A DNA stretch of 64,000 nt from Coniochaeta sp. PMI_546 (lineage: Eukaryota > Ascomycota > Sordariomycetes > Coniochaetales > Coniochaetaceae). The notes beneath the pieces were generated by a model. The model had not been told where the DNA came from. It searched no databases and was given only the letters and a program-made list of their open reading frames with translations. Of the stretch, positions 10,995 to 23,008 are shown one piece after another. The stretch lies in contig MU271146.1 of the NCBI GenBank assembly GCA_021432605.1, positions 1,488,001 to 1,552,000 of the forward strand, written 5' to 3'. Position 1 is the stretch's first letter. Each line of letters starts with the position of its first letter. A program made the position numbers and the translations under genes.

Positions 10995-13961
10995 TGAAGC
11001 CTGTCGTGGGGTAGCTGGGACTTGCGGATATCTTCTTCCCCCCCCCCCTGCGACTACATCAGTATAGTCCTACGATATGTACATGGGTGGGATAAGAAGG
11101 ATAAGATTAGACCTCGACGGGCGAGGACGGTAATACGGCACAAGGGACATGGGGATCCTGACCATGAAAGCGTGGTGGGTCGCTGATCCCAAGACCTGGA
11201 GGAGTATGGGTACTGGCGCCGGGGCAAGGCTGGGTCGGCGGCAAGCCCACGACATCTGACCGCCTTTCTTGACCTCTGCGATACCGATATTGGGTTGTAT
11301 CAATATTGAACTATACGCTATCTCATTGTTTTGACTGAATATTATTCAGGAAGCGAACGGGATAGGTGAATGTGGTGTTACGTTGTCATTTCCTGCCTGT
11401 CTTGCATCCATCCGGCTTGACTTTTGACTACTAATATCTGTAGGTACCTTTAGCTATCATATTGAAGCGGGAACTGCTGCTATAATCAACACGGTGCATG
11501 GGAATCCGAGACTTTGAGATCGACCTCACATCACTTACAGTAACGGCAGGATTCTTGTCCCCCCTCCATTCTTTCTTTCATTTTTCCTTTTAACATAGTC
11601 AAAAAGATTGGTTGAAAGATTCCGCCCTGCACATGCTCCCGACAACTAGACCAGAGCCAAAGATCCAACTTGCCAAGAAGGGATCGATTGGACATGAGCC
11701 CTCGAGTCTCGACCTTGGCACTTCCGTTCCGGCGGCTCTCTTCCGCACCCCTGCCTGTTCTCAGGTCGCCTTTTCCAGGTTAATTCATCTTAGTCAAGCT
11801 TCCATCGAGTTTCCATTCTCGAGGCGGGGGAATGTCTGCTTCCAGACTTTCATGATCTGTGGGCCGCATGGCTTGCAGACGGCCATGGCGGAATGCTACG
11901 TCGATTGCAGTGCCCATCTTTGCTATTTCTGTGCACACTTTGGTAGTATCTGGGATGTTGTATGCGTAGACTGTTGGTCCACGGGTCTCGGTGCTGTCAT
12001 TGAATGCCTTTGGAGGTGATACTGATGTTGCTTCTGATGACCCGCTGCTTCGACTCGGTGCTCATGGTACACCTGCTACCACGAACAAATGTCTAATACA
12101 CCATATCGTGCCGTGAAACAGAAAAATGTTCATATGGACGAATACAGAGCATGTGCCACCGAGCTGTCCACCGTCATTAAGCTCCCACGTCATCCAAGCT
12201 GGCCGCCAGAATGGGCCAGCGTCTACGCCGTACGCCGCCGGCAAAACCGTTGGTCGCGGCCATTTGCCCAGGGCGCTACCCTGCCCACCCACTTTCCCAT
12301 CGGAAGAACAACGGAAGACGCGGCCCCTAAGAAGCTCTATCTCTACCACAGTCCAAGCTTTACACCAGCGGCTGCCACGCTCGCCGGTTCGACTGCGCGG
12401 CAACAGACCGGCCACCCGATGCCAGTCGTGCTTCCTTGTACAAGGAAACCATGTGAATCGATACCGTCAGGACTGGCAATCTAGAGGGGTAAGGCAAGGC
12501 TAGAGACCATGGAGGAGTCGGTGATACTCACGAAAGTCACAACGAAAGTCAACCTTCCTTTCTCGGGCTAATTTGTCGTTTCCGCCGTTTTACCCTTGCA
12601 ATACTGACTGTGGGTAATTAACCCGCTTTCCCCGCTCTGGGGGCAAATTGGTTTCTTCGCACTCTGGTTGGCTGGACCCCTTCCTTGACCGCTGGAATGG
12701 TCTATTTTTGCCCATTTACTGGTTGGCCGTTGGACCTTGCCATTGCCGCGCTTCTGTCGCTACGCTATTTCAAGGCCAGCCATTTAACCGCCCGCGCTAT
12801 GGATAGTGGATACATACTATCAACGGCTACGGGAAGTCGCCTGTCCTTATTACCACACCCTCTGGTATCCATCTGTACACAGCAGCTCCGTATTGGAGAA
12901 AGGCGTGTGCTGTGCTGTTCAGAAGATAGGTAGGCAGAGTAAGCTACAGTGCTACAGCCTCTACAGTGCTACAGTGCTTGCCACACCAAGATCGCTCGCT
13001 CCTACAGGCCACTTTAGTAGATTGATGCCTTTTCTGGTGTACTGGCCGCAAGTGCGCGTCTCTCGATACCATTGCGCCGTCTCAACCGCGCCGAAGGAGC
13101 AGCTCCGTGCTCGAGCACCACCTCCTACACAGTACATAGTCTCAGTGACTTGACTCCGCTGAATATTTTCGTCCACCCATGATCTCCATCCATGTTCAAG
13201 TCGTAATCTTGACGCTTCAACAGTCTTCAGATACCAAAAGATTCACAATAACAAATACCCAGTCTGTGTTGTACGAAGCAAGCAATCGTTGCTCAAATCC
13301 TCAAACACAAAGTGTTCGGGCAAGATGCAGTTACCCCAACGAGGGGGGCGTGCGGCAAGAGAGGCCAGACTTTAGCGGACCCCTGCCGCTTGGTGGTCCT
13401 GGCGCTTGCAGTGCGGGAGCCAAGACCCTCCTAGCGTCCAAAGTGGAGCGAATTGGGTTGCAGGGGTGGCTCAAGACCCCTGGCCAGATCGCTTGGATGG
13501 ACCACTCAGACCATTGGATTCCAATTTGAGATCCGGCCAAGATCCTTGCCGTCCATCAACTCTTCGCGGCGGTCGATACCACTCAATCTTCTCGGCGGCT
13601 GCTCACAGCTTTAGTCGAGTTCGAGTCCTTGTGTGTGCCGCCAGCCATCCCCGTCCAGTGGCTGGGATGGATGGCGCCTCTATATAGATGGCGCCCCCTC
13701 CTCAGTCGGAATGTAGGTGTTCATCTCGCGATATCTATATCATTATCCCATCCTCCATTCAGTGTTCTCTCGGGTTTTCCTACTTTCTGGGGTTTCATTG
13801 AGCGTCTCTGATCTTTCTCATATTCGGTGCTTTGCTCTCGTGTCTTCTGCTCTGCTTTGGATATACCCAGGACGGATCCCAAAACTTAATATCCTTTCCT
13901 CTTCCACATACAAGCCACGAGCTAGTCTCGTCTACCTACCATCACACACACAACCGCGAAT
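10995..13961. other. Long intergenic region, 3 kb
   Basis: No gene supported on either strand. Frames above 100 codons (for example 11612-12019, 13179-13529) lack convincing composition or splice partners. A run of 13 C lies near 11038-11050. The right end is the promoter of the DUF3455 gene. Confidence 0.5.
13670..13695 (+). promoter_or_regulatory. TATA box between two GATGGCGCC repeats
   Basis: TATATAG at 13681-13687 lies about 275 bp before the ATG of the secreted DUF3455 gene and is flanked by direct repeats GATGGCGCC (13670-13678 and 13687-13695). The position suits a core promoter with a roughly 200-250 nt leader that is rich in C and T. The functional reading is inference. Confidence 0.4.
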
Positions 13962-14872
13962 ATGCGTGCCTCGATATTACTAGCATCGGCCTTTGGTGCC
14001 TCGGTCTTTGCCGCTCCCGCTTCGCCAACATTCAACGCCGACGCAGCTTCGCCTGGAGGGCTGGACTCCGTGGCGGAATACTTCAACATGCTAGCTACCA
14101 AGGTGCAGGAGAGCAGGAACATGGCCGTTGCACCAGTCTGCGATCTCTCAAAAGCACAACTTCCCATCGGTAAGTCCTGTTTAAACTTGTGGTTTTCCAA
14201 GGGATCTCGAGCAGGAAACTAACAGTAAACCAGCGTCTCCCACACCGCTCCCGCCACCAACAGCAGGCCTCATTCTCAAGCATGTAGCTATCGGCCGCGG
14301 AACCCAAAATTACACCTGCGACACCAAGAACGCCACCGCCATCCCCGTCGCCAACGGTGCCTTGGCAACGCTCTACAACGCATCCTGCGTCGCCTCAGCC
14401 TATCCTGACCTGCTCAACACGCTCCCGAAGGTTGCCTTGCAGTTCAACCTCACCGAGGCTCCAAAGATGGCACCGAGTAACCTCGTCATCAGCGGCATCC
14501 ATTACTTCACCACCACCACAACCCCTTTCTTCAACCTCGACACGGCCGCGGCGAAGCTTGGACAGGCGCCATGTGCAAAGAACGCAAGCGTTAGCGCCCC
14601 CACTGATGCGCCCAAGGGCCAAGGCGGGGAGGCGGCCGTGCCATGGCTCAAGCTGTTGACGAAGACGGGTGCTACCGGAGACCTACAGGAGGTCTATCGG
14701 GTCGAGACAGCGGGCGGCAGTGCCCCGGCCACATGCGCCGGGATGCCCGCCGCTTTCGAGGTTCAGTACTCAGCCCAGTGAGTTTCGCGTCCATGCCTTG
14801 GAATACCTAGACTCCCCCGCTAACCATGTTTACAGATATTGGTTCTTTGAGTCGCTACCCAAGCAGGCGTAA
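13962..14872 (+). CDS. Secreted DUF3455-family protein
   Basis: Exons 13962-14169, 14234-14777 and 14836-14872, 262 aa. The first 17-18 residues form a signal peptide (MRASILLASAFGASVFA, then AP). The mature part matches DUF3455: a P-rich entry (PTPLPPPTAGLILKHVAIGR), GTQNYTCD at the start of the domain, a central ALATLYNASC stretch, and the closing YWFFESLPKQA encoded by the 37-nt last exon. Some databases label this family malate dehydrogenase; nothing in the sequence supports that. Five cysteines in the mature part and several N-x-T/S sites fit an extracellular protein. Introns of 64 and 58 nt have GTAAGT and GTGAGT donors. Function is unknown. Confidence 0.85.
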
Positions 14873-16793
14873 TGGGACTGCCGTCTAATGGAGTTTGCAC
14901 TGTGCGCTGTACCATAATACTAGGAGATTGGATTTTCTTTTCACGATTACACTTGTACCTCCCATTCTGTCACAGCATGGGCAGGGGCGTTTAATGGCGC
15001 TCAGGATCGGGACTTTGGAACATAATTGGGGGCATTCTTGTTGGCATACTCGCTTATAGTTACTCATACACTGGCACGACCTACCTTCTACAAAATGATA
15101 CCTTCTATTACCCTCCATGTCATCTTCTCCTGGCTATCAGAACACCTGCTCCCGACTTAGAAGTTGACAAAGTTGATGATGGTTTGAAATCACTGACTGG
15201 TACCTTCAATAGACTCATGAATCGCTAACACTTATACCGTCAATCTACTGCAACAAACCCGTCTCCCAATCCGTTGACTTGTTCAAGTGTTGGCGGTAAA
15301 GGTAGAGAAGACTGCGTCGCACATTGCTTCCTCTGGAACCAACAAGAGTCACGAGCCAAAAGTCCGTTCCCCATCCCTCATAGGGAAGGAACCCTCGCCT
15401 CGATAGGGACCCGGGCACGACTCAGACACGAAGATCCTCACTGACATTACCGAAATCTGCGAGGATACATGCCCAAACCAGTCTTCAGATGGAACGGAAA
15501 GGGGACGCGAATCCCAAAGACGGCAATGCAGATGCATAATCCGAAGTCTAGACGCTCGAGCCACGAACTGGTCTTGGCCATACTGGCGGCGATCTATGGG
15601 AGTTCCGAACTGGAATACCACGGTACGTGTGGAGGCAGTGCTGACGACAACTCGTTTCTCATTGTCCGTGTTGACACGGACACGCACACACACACAGTCA
15701 ACCTGTCTCGACAAGGACACAAAGGTCTCTTGGCTATCCGGCATTGTCGTCGCTTCCCCTAACCACATCTTAGACTCTTCTGTTGTTGAAGTTATCCTCA
15801 CCTTCTCGTCAGCAGCCACAAGTTACACCCACAAACTCCCGTGCTTCACATTTGCTGACTCAAAGGGGGCAGGGCTCTAGCGAAGGGAAAATCAGCTGAG
15901 AGATGCAGATTCCAGTTCGCCACCGTTTCAGAAAGCTGACAGTTGGTTCAAAACGCTCTGGAAGCGAACGGATGTCCCACCATCTCTCGATTTGGGAAAT
16001 TTCTAGATAAGGTAACTCTGATTCTACACTACACGTGTAATCAATGTCGGATGGATCATGCAGGCCAAGAGATGGGGGGCTTAACGTCGATCATCTGTAA
16101 CATCAAAGAGTCCAGCCCCCTCCCTCCCACATTGAGAACCTGAGGCTGCGGGTGACCGGCTAAAGCGCTCGAGAACGAGGCTGAAACGGCCCCCAGACCT
16201 CTGAAACCTCGAAACACTCGACCAATGCGGTTAAGCAGTGTGAACGTCCGTGGGGCAATGTAGGAGAGGTTTCCGACGCTGCGCCTTGTTCTGTTGCCAA
16301 GTTTCAAAGACTCTGGCCCCCAACTTGATTCTTGCCTTTGGCAGGTGAGTGTCTCTCTCTTCAGAGGGAGTGAGTTTATCCTTCGCAAGAACTTGCTAGG
16401 AGTGGGCAAGGTGAAACAAGCGCGCACTCGCAGACAAGACGGAGGTGATAGATAGATGGTTAGGTTCGAGGGCAAAATACATCGAGTTCTCGGGAATGCC
16501 ACTGACCCGCCTCGTAGACCACATAGATCGTCCTGGCAGTCGTAGAGATGCTCTCTGACCACGGTGAAGAAGATCACCGACAAAGAACAACGATAGCCAT
16601 CTCTGGCACGATCGTCACCACACTGTAACATGGTCATCCAAGGCACGCTCAGCCGCGCCCACATTCTCTCATTCGCTACGCAATCGGTCAAGTTATTTAG
16701 GTGACTACGAGGCTCCCTCACCCGATGCATGCTTTTATTCTCGGAAACCCATTCACACCGACCGACTCCCATCTCCTAACATTGTGTATAAGC
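14873..16793. other. Intergenic between convergent genes
   Basis: No gene is firmly supported. It holds a 97-codon plus-strand frame (15469-15762), a 156-codon minus-strand frame over the same bases, and a 238-codon minus-strand ATG frame (16056-16772) that starts 22 nt past the AP-1 gamma stop and is probably its 3' UTR. A short CA-repeat lies near 15684-15697. Confidence 0.45.
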
Positions 16794-19551
16794 TCACGAC
16801 GGCTCTGCCCAGTTCACCTGGTCCATCACCTGGCCGGCCGAAGGGTGCGAATATCCTATCCTCAATCGCAAACGCAATGGCTGCAGCATAGTTAGCAAGA
16901 ATAAAAATCGACATCGAAGACACACTGGAGATGACGAGCACTCACCCCTTTGCAACCAGTCACCCTCATCATCTGCGTAGCTTCGGCCCCGGGCGCAAGG
17001 TCGCTGCTCGAGATGCTCAAGAGTTGCAGCTTCTGGGATTTCGGTACCGCAGCCTGCAGTCCCACGTTCGAAAGTGTAGCTCCAGACGAGTTCTTGAACC
17101 GGGCCACGGCCTGAATCATGCCCTCGGCGTTCCTCTGTGTCTGGATCGTGATATTCAGCCCGTTATTGTTGTAGCAGGGATAACCAGCCGGTGCCACTGG
17201 TGGCGCAGCTGCTGCCTGAGGAGGGGGTGATGAGACCGGAGAAGAGAACAGGTCGAGATTTGAGGTCGGAGGAGGAGCAGGCGACGGAGTGGAAGCGGGG
17301 CCGGACGAGAATAGGTCCATGATAGATGCAACATTCGAGGATCCTGGAGGCGGCGAGGTGGTGGCAGGCGGCGGCGATGAAGTTGCCCCACCTAGAATAT
17401 CTGCCAACAGATCCGAGTTGTTCCCGTTCCCGTTGACCGGAGCTGCGGGAGCTGGGCTGCTGTCCCCCATAAGGTCGAATAGCAGGTCTTCCTCTTTCGG
17501 TTTCGACACCTTGGATTTCCCTCCCTTCGCGGGTTTGGCGTGCTTCTTGGCCCCTTCTGCGAGGATGCGGGACTCCTCTTTGATCTGAGGAGGCGGCATC
17601 TTCTCCAAGACACCGCGCCGGATCTCGTCGTAGGCAAATAGGTTACCGTACTCCACCGCACGCTGCTGCACCTCGACATCCAAGCTCGTAGCGTTCTGCT
17701 GGAGAAGGCGCCGGATTCTTTCTATCTGCGCGGGGTCGGACAGCCTTGTCGTGAGCTTCGTGAGAGCCGTGACGATGTACTCCGTAGAAACTTGTGTGGC
17801 GTAGCTGCTGTTGAGGATGGTAGTGAAGAGGTCGATGATCTCGTGCTCCTTCACCACCTGGACCAGCTCCTCCTCCTCGTACTGACCGCCCTTTAGTAGC
17901 ATATCACCATATTCTCCGATGCACCAGGCTCCGGCCTGCGTTAAGCTCTCCTGTGTGATATCCTTCTTCAAGTTGGTGTACAGCTTCTGGACAGCATATT
18001 GTTGGAGTTCGGGGGAAGTGGCAATTAGGCGGATGAAAGAGGACATGATGGGTTCCCTGACATAATTGCCTGCCAAGGTGAGGACACGAAGCATGGTATC
18101 GATGTGCCACCGCTTGTTGGGTGCGTATTTGTCGGCAGCGATGCCGATCTGTGTGGTCATGGTCGTCTTGAACTCGTTGTCCGCAACTTCCAGGAAAGCC
18201 AGAAGCTCGCGAATCAGAACACGGACGTTACCTTCGTTTATTAGAGTGAAACTGAGATCCAGCGCTCTTCGCCTAATGCTGATATCCGGATCCCTCAGAC
18301 ATTCTAGAATGGTATTGCGATGACGCTGAACCGCTGGTGTATCTATCGCGACGACCTTGACTAGCGTATTCAAGGCAACATACCGGATGTTGTTGTCACG
18401 GTTCGTCAAAAATTTGCCTAGGATATTGACACCAAGAACACGCAGGCCGGAGTCTGCCTCAATGTCGAGGATGGTGCGCACCGCTTCGTACAGGATAGAG
18501 TTACCGACATTTTTCGAAGAGTCGGTGTTGGTCGCAACCTGGGCCAGGATATCATTGATCTGTTCCGTTACTTGTGCGTCGCCCCGTGCGAGGACACGGA
18601 GCAGCCGAAGGATCTTGACTTGCACGAATGGATCCGTGATTCCCGTAACGTCGTGTTCAGGGGCATATCCAGAGGATGCTAGACCCTTCAATGTTCTGAC
18701 CAAGCTAGGCACAAACGGCCTGAACTTCTCGATGATACCCTCCTCGCCACCTTCTGCCTCGTCAGCCTCGCACAGACTGGTGACAAGCGTCAGGCCGCAT
18801 AGCAGGACGCCGTGATTGCGGTCGGAAAGTAGTTGGGTTGCCTTCTCGACGAAGTGTTCTTGCAGGTCTGGCACCTTCCGGCAGATGCGCATCGCACAAA
18901 GGGCAGCCTTCCGTCGAATGTAGGGGTTCGCGGTTGATATTAATGTCTCGATTTCGGTGAACAGATCCCGGGACATCTCGACTGAGGCGATATTTCCGAG
19001 CGTGCAGAGCGCCAGGCCTACGATGTACTGGTTCGAATGGGAAAGATCACTGGTCGCTAACATCAGTAATTTGTAAGGTTAACGCCAGAAGAGAAGGCCT
19101 CGTACTTTTTTAAGGAATTGGTGACGAGGGTGAGGACCTCCTGGTTCTCATCGAGGAGTAAGCTCGTAGCCAAGTGGCCTAACCGCTTGTCGGCGTACCG
19201 GGGCGACGCCAGCAGCTTCACACATTCGATCTGGCCAAAATGCGTTCGCTCGCCGAGAGTAAAGAGGTAGAGAAGCTTCGCTACATTGTTCCGCCTGATC
19301 TGGTGATCTCGGCTCTCTTCTTTGAAGCTTGCACGGATAGCTGCGCTCTCCTTCTGGATGACGGCTCGCTCGTCGGCGATGGTCTTGGCGGCGCGGACGT
19401 TGCGAATGAACTGCTTCACTGTGACGCGGTGCCCGAGTCAGCATATCAACACCATTGCCAGCTTCAGACAACTAGCCGACCGACAACGGCCAGGCGCAGC
19501 ATAAAAGGAGGCGCGATGTTAGCCAAGACAGGGGCACTTACGGGAACTCAT
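16794..19551 (-). CDS. APL4: AP-1 clathrin adaptor complex, gamma subunit
   Basis: Exons (minus) 19551-19542, 19418-19106, 19049-16946 and 16880-16794, 837 aa. Gamma-adaptin is a large subunit of AP-1, which sorts cargo into clathrin vesicles between trans-Golgi and endosomes. The N-terminal trunk is almost textbook (SLKQFIRNVRAAKTIADER, LLYLFTLGERTHFGQIEC, then NDLSHSNQYIVGLALCTLGN across a splice). A Pro/Ser/Gly-rich clathrin-binding hinge follows (about 590-710), then the gamma-ear, whose last 28 residues come from the final exon (PLRLRLRIGYS, ending NWAEPS). The first coding exon is 10 nt (Met-Ser-Ser plus one base), placed by family sequence and a GTAAGT donor. Introns are 123, 56 and 65 nt; the last has a GCTAAC branch. 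Confidence 0.93.
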
Positions 19552-20014
19552 GATGAGAAGATCGGGGCCCGCGAAGGGGCCGTGGAAAGAGGTCTGGCCA
19601 AATCAACTGCCTTGGAAATGCTTATGGGAGGAAAATCGGCGTCGTTTCTCGAGAGAGCTGCTGTTGGCTAAGGAGGGCGAGGTGGTGGTTAGGATGTCGA
19701 TGTGGACATTGTAAGGGTCAGTGCTAAGGTACCGTGCGATTGGCGGTTTGGTGGGATGGTTTGCGCCTGAAAGGTCAGGCTGGCTTTACTATGTCCCCAG
19801 CCTGCCAGCTGGCAGCCCCTGGCAAGCTGACTACAAGGCATGTACATGTACCACAAGAACGGGCTTCATTGTCATGCAACTTCGAGCTGAGCCTGGAAAA
19901 CGTGTTTACCAGAAGAAGGTCTTCGGGGAATTATTCTGTCTCGGGAGTGCACACCCTATAGTGCTAGGTCACATGCAAGCTATGTAACTATCGCGTACGA
20001 ATGGTCATGGCCCC
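19552..20014. promoter_or_regulatory. AP-1 gamma promoter / TRM61 3' region
   Basis: 463 bp between two genes on the same (minus) strand. No coding frame is supported. It should hold the TRM61 terminator and the AP-1 gamma promoter and leader. Confidence 0.45.
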
Positions 20015-21511
20015 CTACGACTCTGCCTGTTCGTCATTGCTGTCGATCTTCTCGACCTTCTTTGCCTTCTTTTTGGCGTCCTTATCCTTCCCGCCATGTA
20101 TTCTCTGCTTCTCTAGTCGCCTCGCCTGCTTATCTCGGCTCCCAATGACTTTTTCCTCCCCTCCGCAAGGCCATCTCGCAAATGCTGCTGCCTCCTCTTC
20201 CTCCGTCCATTCCCGGGGTAAGACAGCAAAAACGAGGTACGATGTATGTGTCTTGACTTCCGGCTCACCCTTGGTGATCAGCCGGCCCTCCTTCCATATT
20301 TTGTAGTTGGAGGAGGCATTGTTGCTGCCGTCCGCTGACACGTCGCCATTGGTATCAATATCCATTGCTGTTGGCGTTGACGAATTCTCAACGGAGCCCG
20401 ATGTCTTGTTATGGTCTCTGAACCGCTCCTCGATCTCGGCCAGTCTTGCTACAGCTTCTGCTACGTTGGCTGGTGTCAGGTTTGCACCTCTCTCTGTCGG
20501 TATATGGAGGCCGATCCTGTCACGGAAAACCTGTAGTCTCCTGTTTGCGATCTCCACCATCTCGATGTTCACCCAACCAAGGCGTCGCATGGCCGAGACT
20601 GTCTTGGTGACTTGCTCGATGCATGGTGAGAAGGTGCAGATATAGGCGCTCTTCTTGGGGTTCAGAGGGGATACCCACGGCTTTTCTTCGTCTGCAGCGA
20701 GATCCTCGGTATGTGGTCTGCGTCTTGAAAGATGCGGTAACGCCTGCCATGGTGCCGGCAAGTCAAGGAATATTGACTCGGCCTCTGGACTCTCTCCATC
20801 GACGAGGAAGCCGTCTTTATACACGTCCCGATGTGTCAAGCGAACGAGGCCGTCCAGTCCATGACCTGATATCTCTTTCTTCATCTTCTCGAACCGTGTT
20901 TCGTGGTACTCGAAACTAAAGACTTTCCCTTTCCGCTCGCCGTCGTGTTTTGGATAGCCATTGTACACGGCCCGGGCCGAGGCGTGCGTGAAGCTTCCGC
21001 TGCCTGATCCGGCCTCGATAATTCGTGTACCCGGTCGTGCTCGAATACGATGTAGGACATAGCTGTAATCAGGGGTGTAAACGACCTGGGTCCGGTGAGG
21101 CAAACTCGCCGTCCAGAGTTCCGGCGTCGGAGGCAATATGTGAACGAAGCCGCTCGAGGCTGTTGCCGCCTGTTTTATGGCGTTTGCTGCATCGTCTTTT
21201 GCATCTTCTTCAGCATCTCCCACTTCACCCTCTGGCCTCTTTCGTTTGCGGCCTCTTGACCCGGTGTCGACGTTGGAAGCGCGGATTTGAGATCCCCATG
21301 GCACGTTGATCAATGTCGAGTGCGGAAACGAGCCATAGCGCGTGTTGACAACCACTCCTTCTGCGTAGCCGTCATGGGCGCCTTTGGAGTCTTGCAGGTA
21401 TACGGGGATGAGGTTGTCGCGCGACAACGCTACAATGGCGAGGGTGCCCGACTTCGTATGAGGACCCGGGTCCAGAAAGGGCGACACCTTGGGTACCGTG
21501 TCGGCTGCCAT
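20015..21511 (-). CDS. TRM61: tRNA (adenine58-N1)-methyltransferase catalytic subunit
   Basis: Single exon, 498 aa. Trm61 with its partner Trm6 makes m1A58 in tRNAs, including initiator tRNA, in the nucleus. Visible features: an N-terminal family block (GDNLIPVYLQ-like, then GYAEGVVVNTRYGSFPHSTL), a Lys/Arg/Glu/Asp-rich insert (about 82-110), a glycine-rich SAM motif I (IIEAGSGSGSFTHASA, about 160-176), the downstream SFEYHETRFE strand-helix and the motif IV-like FLDLPAPWQ. The end is highly charged (KKAKKVEKID). I chose the ATG at 21511 because its context (ACCATGGC) is ideal; an in-frame ATG at 21517 would add two residues. The internal insert and charged tail are longer than in yeast, as is common in filamentous fungi. 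Confidence 0.9.
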   Translation of the reverse strand: MAADTVPKVSPFLDPGPHTKSGTLAIVALSRDNLIPVYLQDSKGAHDGYAEGVVVNTRYGSFPHSTLINVPWGSQIRASNVDTGSRGRKRKRPEGEVGDAEEDAKDDAANAIKQAATASSGFVHILPPTPELWTASLPHRTQVVYTPDYSYVLHRIRARPGTRIIEAGSGSGSFTHASARAVYNGYPKHDGERKGKVFSFEYHETRFEKMKKEISGHGLDGLVRLTHRDVYKDGFLVDGESPEAESIFLDLPAPWQALPHLSRRRPHTEDLAADEEKPWVSPLNPKKSAYICTFSPCIEQVTKTVSAMRRLGWVNIEMVEIANRRLQVFRDRIGLHIPTERGANLTPANVAEAVARLAEIEERFRDHNKTSGSVENSSTPTAMDIDTNGDVSADGSNNASSNYKIWKEGRLITKGEPEVKTHTSYLVFAVLPREWTEEEEAAAFARWPCGGEEKVIGSRDKQARRLEKQRIHGGKDKDAKKKAKKVEKIDSNDEQAES

Positions 21512-23008
21512 GGTCATGTGTCGAATATCTCGCTGCTTCCCAACTTGGTGTAGGTAGGCCAGACTTGTCGCGGGCGACAAGCAGGACGGGAGATCCAAAA
21601 TTTTGGGCAAGGCTGAAAGCTCAAGCCACAGCTTTGCCCCTCCGTGGCTGAAGCTCGATATGGGGCGCGAGGCTGAAATTTCGAGTGATCCACTCTTTGG
21701 CTCCTCGCTTCCAGATTCCCGAGAAACACGAACAAGCTTTGCCAAGCAGCACATCCGTACTTGGCGCCAAGAGATCGAACACTCGACGAAGGCACGACAT
21801 CATCAGTTGTGGTGCTCTTGGCATCTGTCTTTCAACGTCCCGCGCTTCCACCTGTAGTAGTAGCTACATAGGTACACGTGTACTTTAACAGCCATACTTC
21901 AGGGTCATATCTACGTATTAGTTACATAAAATGCATTACGTGAATGCTAGAGAAGACCAAAAGACCTGGACAATCTCAGCTAATCACTCAATTTACTCAA
22001 TCATGCAAGATGGGTATAGTGCTTTCAGCTCGTAGCTTAGATCAGGATCATATCGTGTTCAGAAGACGAATGTGCACCGGGAATCTAGGATGACAGCAGG
22101 CATGCAGAGAAATCCTGTCCAGCCCGACAACAGGAGAGGCAGTTATTGTCTCAAACCTGCCTCCATTCTTCACCTAACATCATATCTCGTCCTGTCTACT
22201 CCTCTCTGCAGACTTTGGACGCGCAAGCTACGTTTCACGACCCTGTGGATCACGGTGATTCGATGACGAGATAGGACCCTGTTCCTGTCAGCTCGACAGG
22301 GTTCTACCAATGTAAAGGAGGGGGAGGGGTAGATGGACTACACTCTGGTAGTGGATAGATCCACTAACGATGCGTGTCCCAACATGTGAGATCATCGGCC
22401 CTGGTCCAGGAGCTCTGAGGCTCCAGGGTCTCGTATCAGACATGACATGGCAGACATGGCATGCGCGTAGTGTATAGCATTACAACTTAAAGTGGCCATG
22501 ATGAAATCGATCGACGTCTTGAGAGTCATATATCCCGGCTGCCACCCAGTGCAAACAAGCTTTCCTTGGCGGTGGGCGTAAGTGAGCCGCTGTTTGTTCC
22601 GGGGCGGTGGGGGGATGTACTATAGTATGGACCGGGGTATCGTGCCCCTCAATGCAGCTTGAAAGACCTCCAACTGGTCGATTGCTCGAGATCCGGAACA
22701 CTCTGTCCAGAACTATCGAGGCGCCTCGATCATGGAGAGGCCAAAGAGGTTGGTGTGGAGCCGGGCATGGCATGATTCCAGGTGCTGAGTGGATGTGAGC
22801 CAGGACTGGGCGGCATGAATGAGGAGACGCTTCACGTCAGAGGCCCATGGAGCTGTATTTAATGGCCTCGCTCCTCATCCTGTTCCTCGGCTGCAGTCTC
22901 ATACTCTCAAACTCATCAAACCTCGAACTTGACAAACTTGACTTCTACCAGACACCACAGACTACTTCTTTTCTAAGTATTACCAAAACCTGACTACTCA
23001 CCATCAAC
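21512..23008. promoter_or_regulatory. Divergent intergenic region, TRM61 / CipC-like
   Basis: 1.5 kb between head-to-head genes, no gene supported. Before the CipC-like gene I see GTATTTAATGG (near 22855), a CRE-like TCACGTCA (22832-22839), an AGGGG stress-type element near 22325 and a CT-rich leader. These are pattern matches only. Confidence 0.45.
22276..22303. repeat. Short inverted repeat in the CipC-like promoter
   Basis: CCTGTC (22284-22289) and GACAGG (22295-22300) form a perfect 6-bp inverted repeat around AGCTC, inside a looser outer pair ACCCTG/CAGGGT. It could be a hairpin or a dimeric protein site; it may also be chance. Confidence 0.3.

Noticed and set aside
13600-13650. Possible tRNA B box (GAGTTCGAGTCC near 13616)
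   Set aside because: No A box, acceptor stem or cloverleaf pairing could be built around it.
15469-15762. 97-codon plus-strand ATG frame
   Set aside because: Reads fairly well, but the minus strand is open for 156 codons over the same bases and neither has homology; not enough to call.
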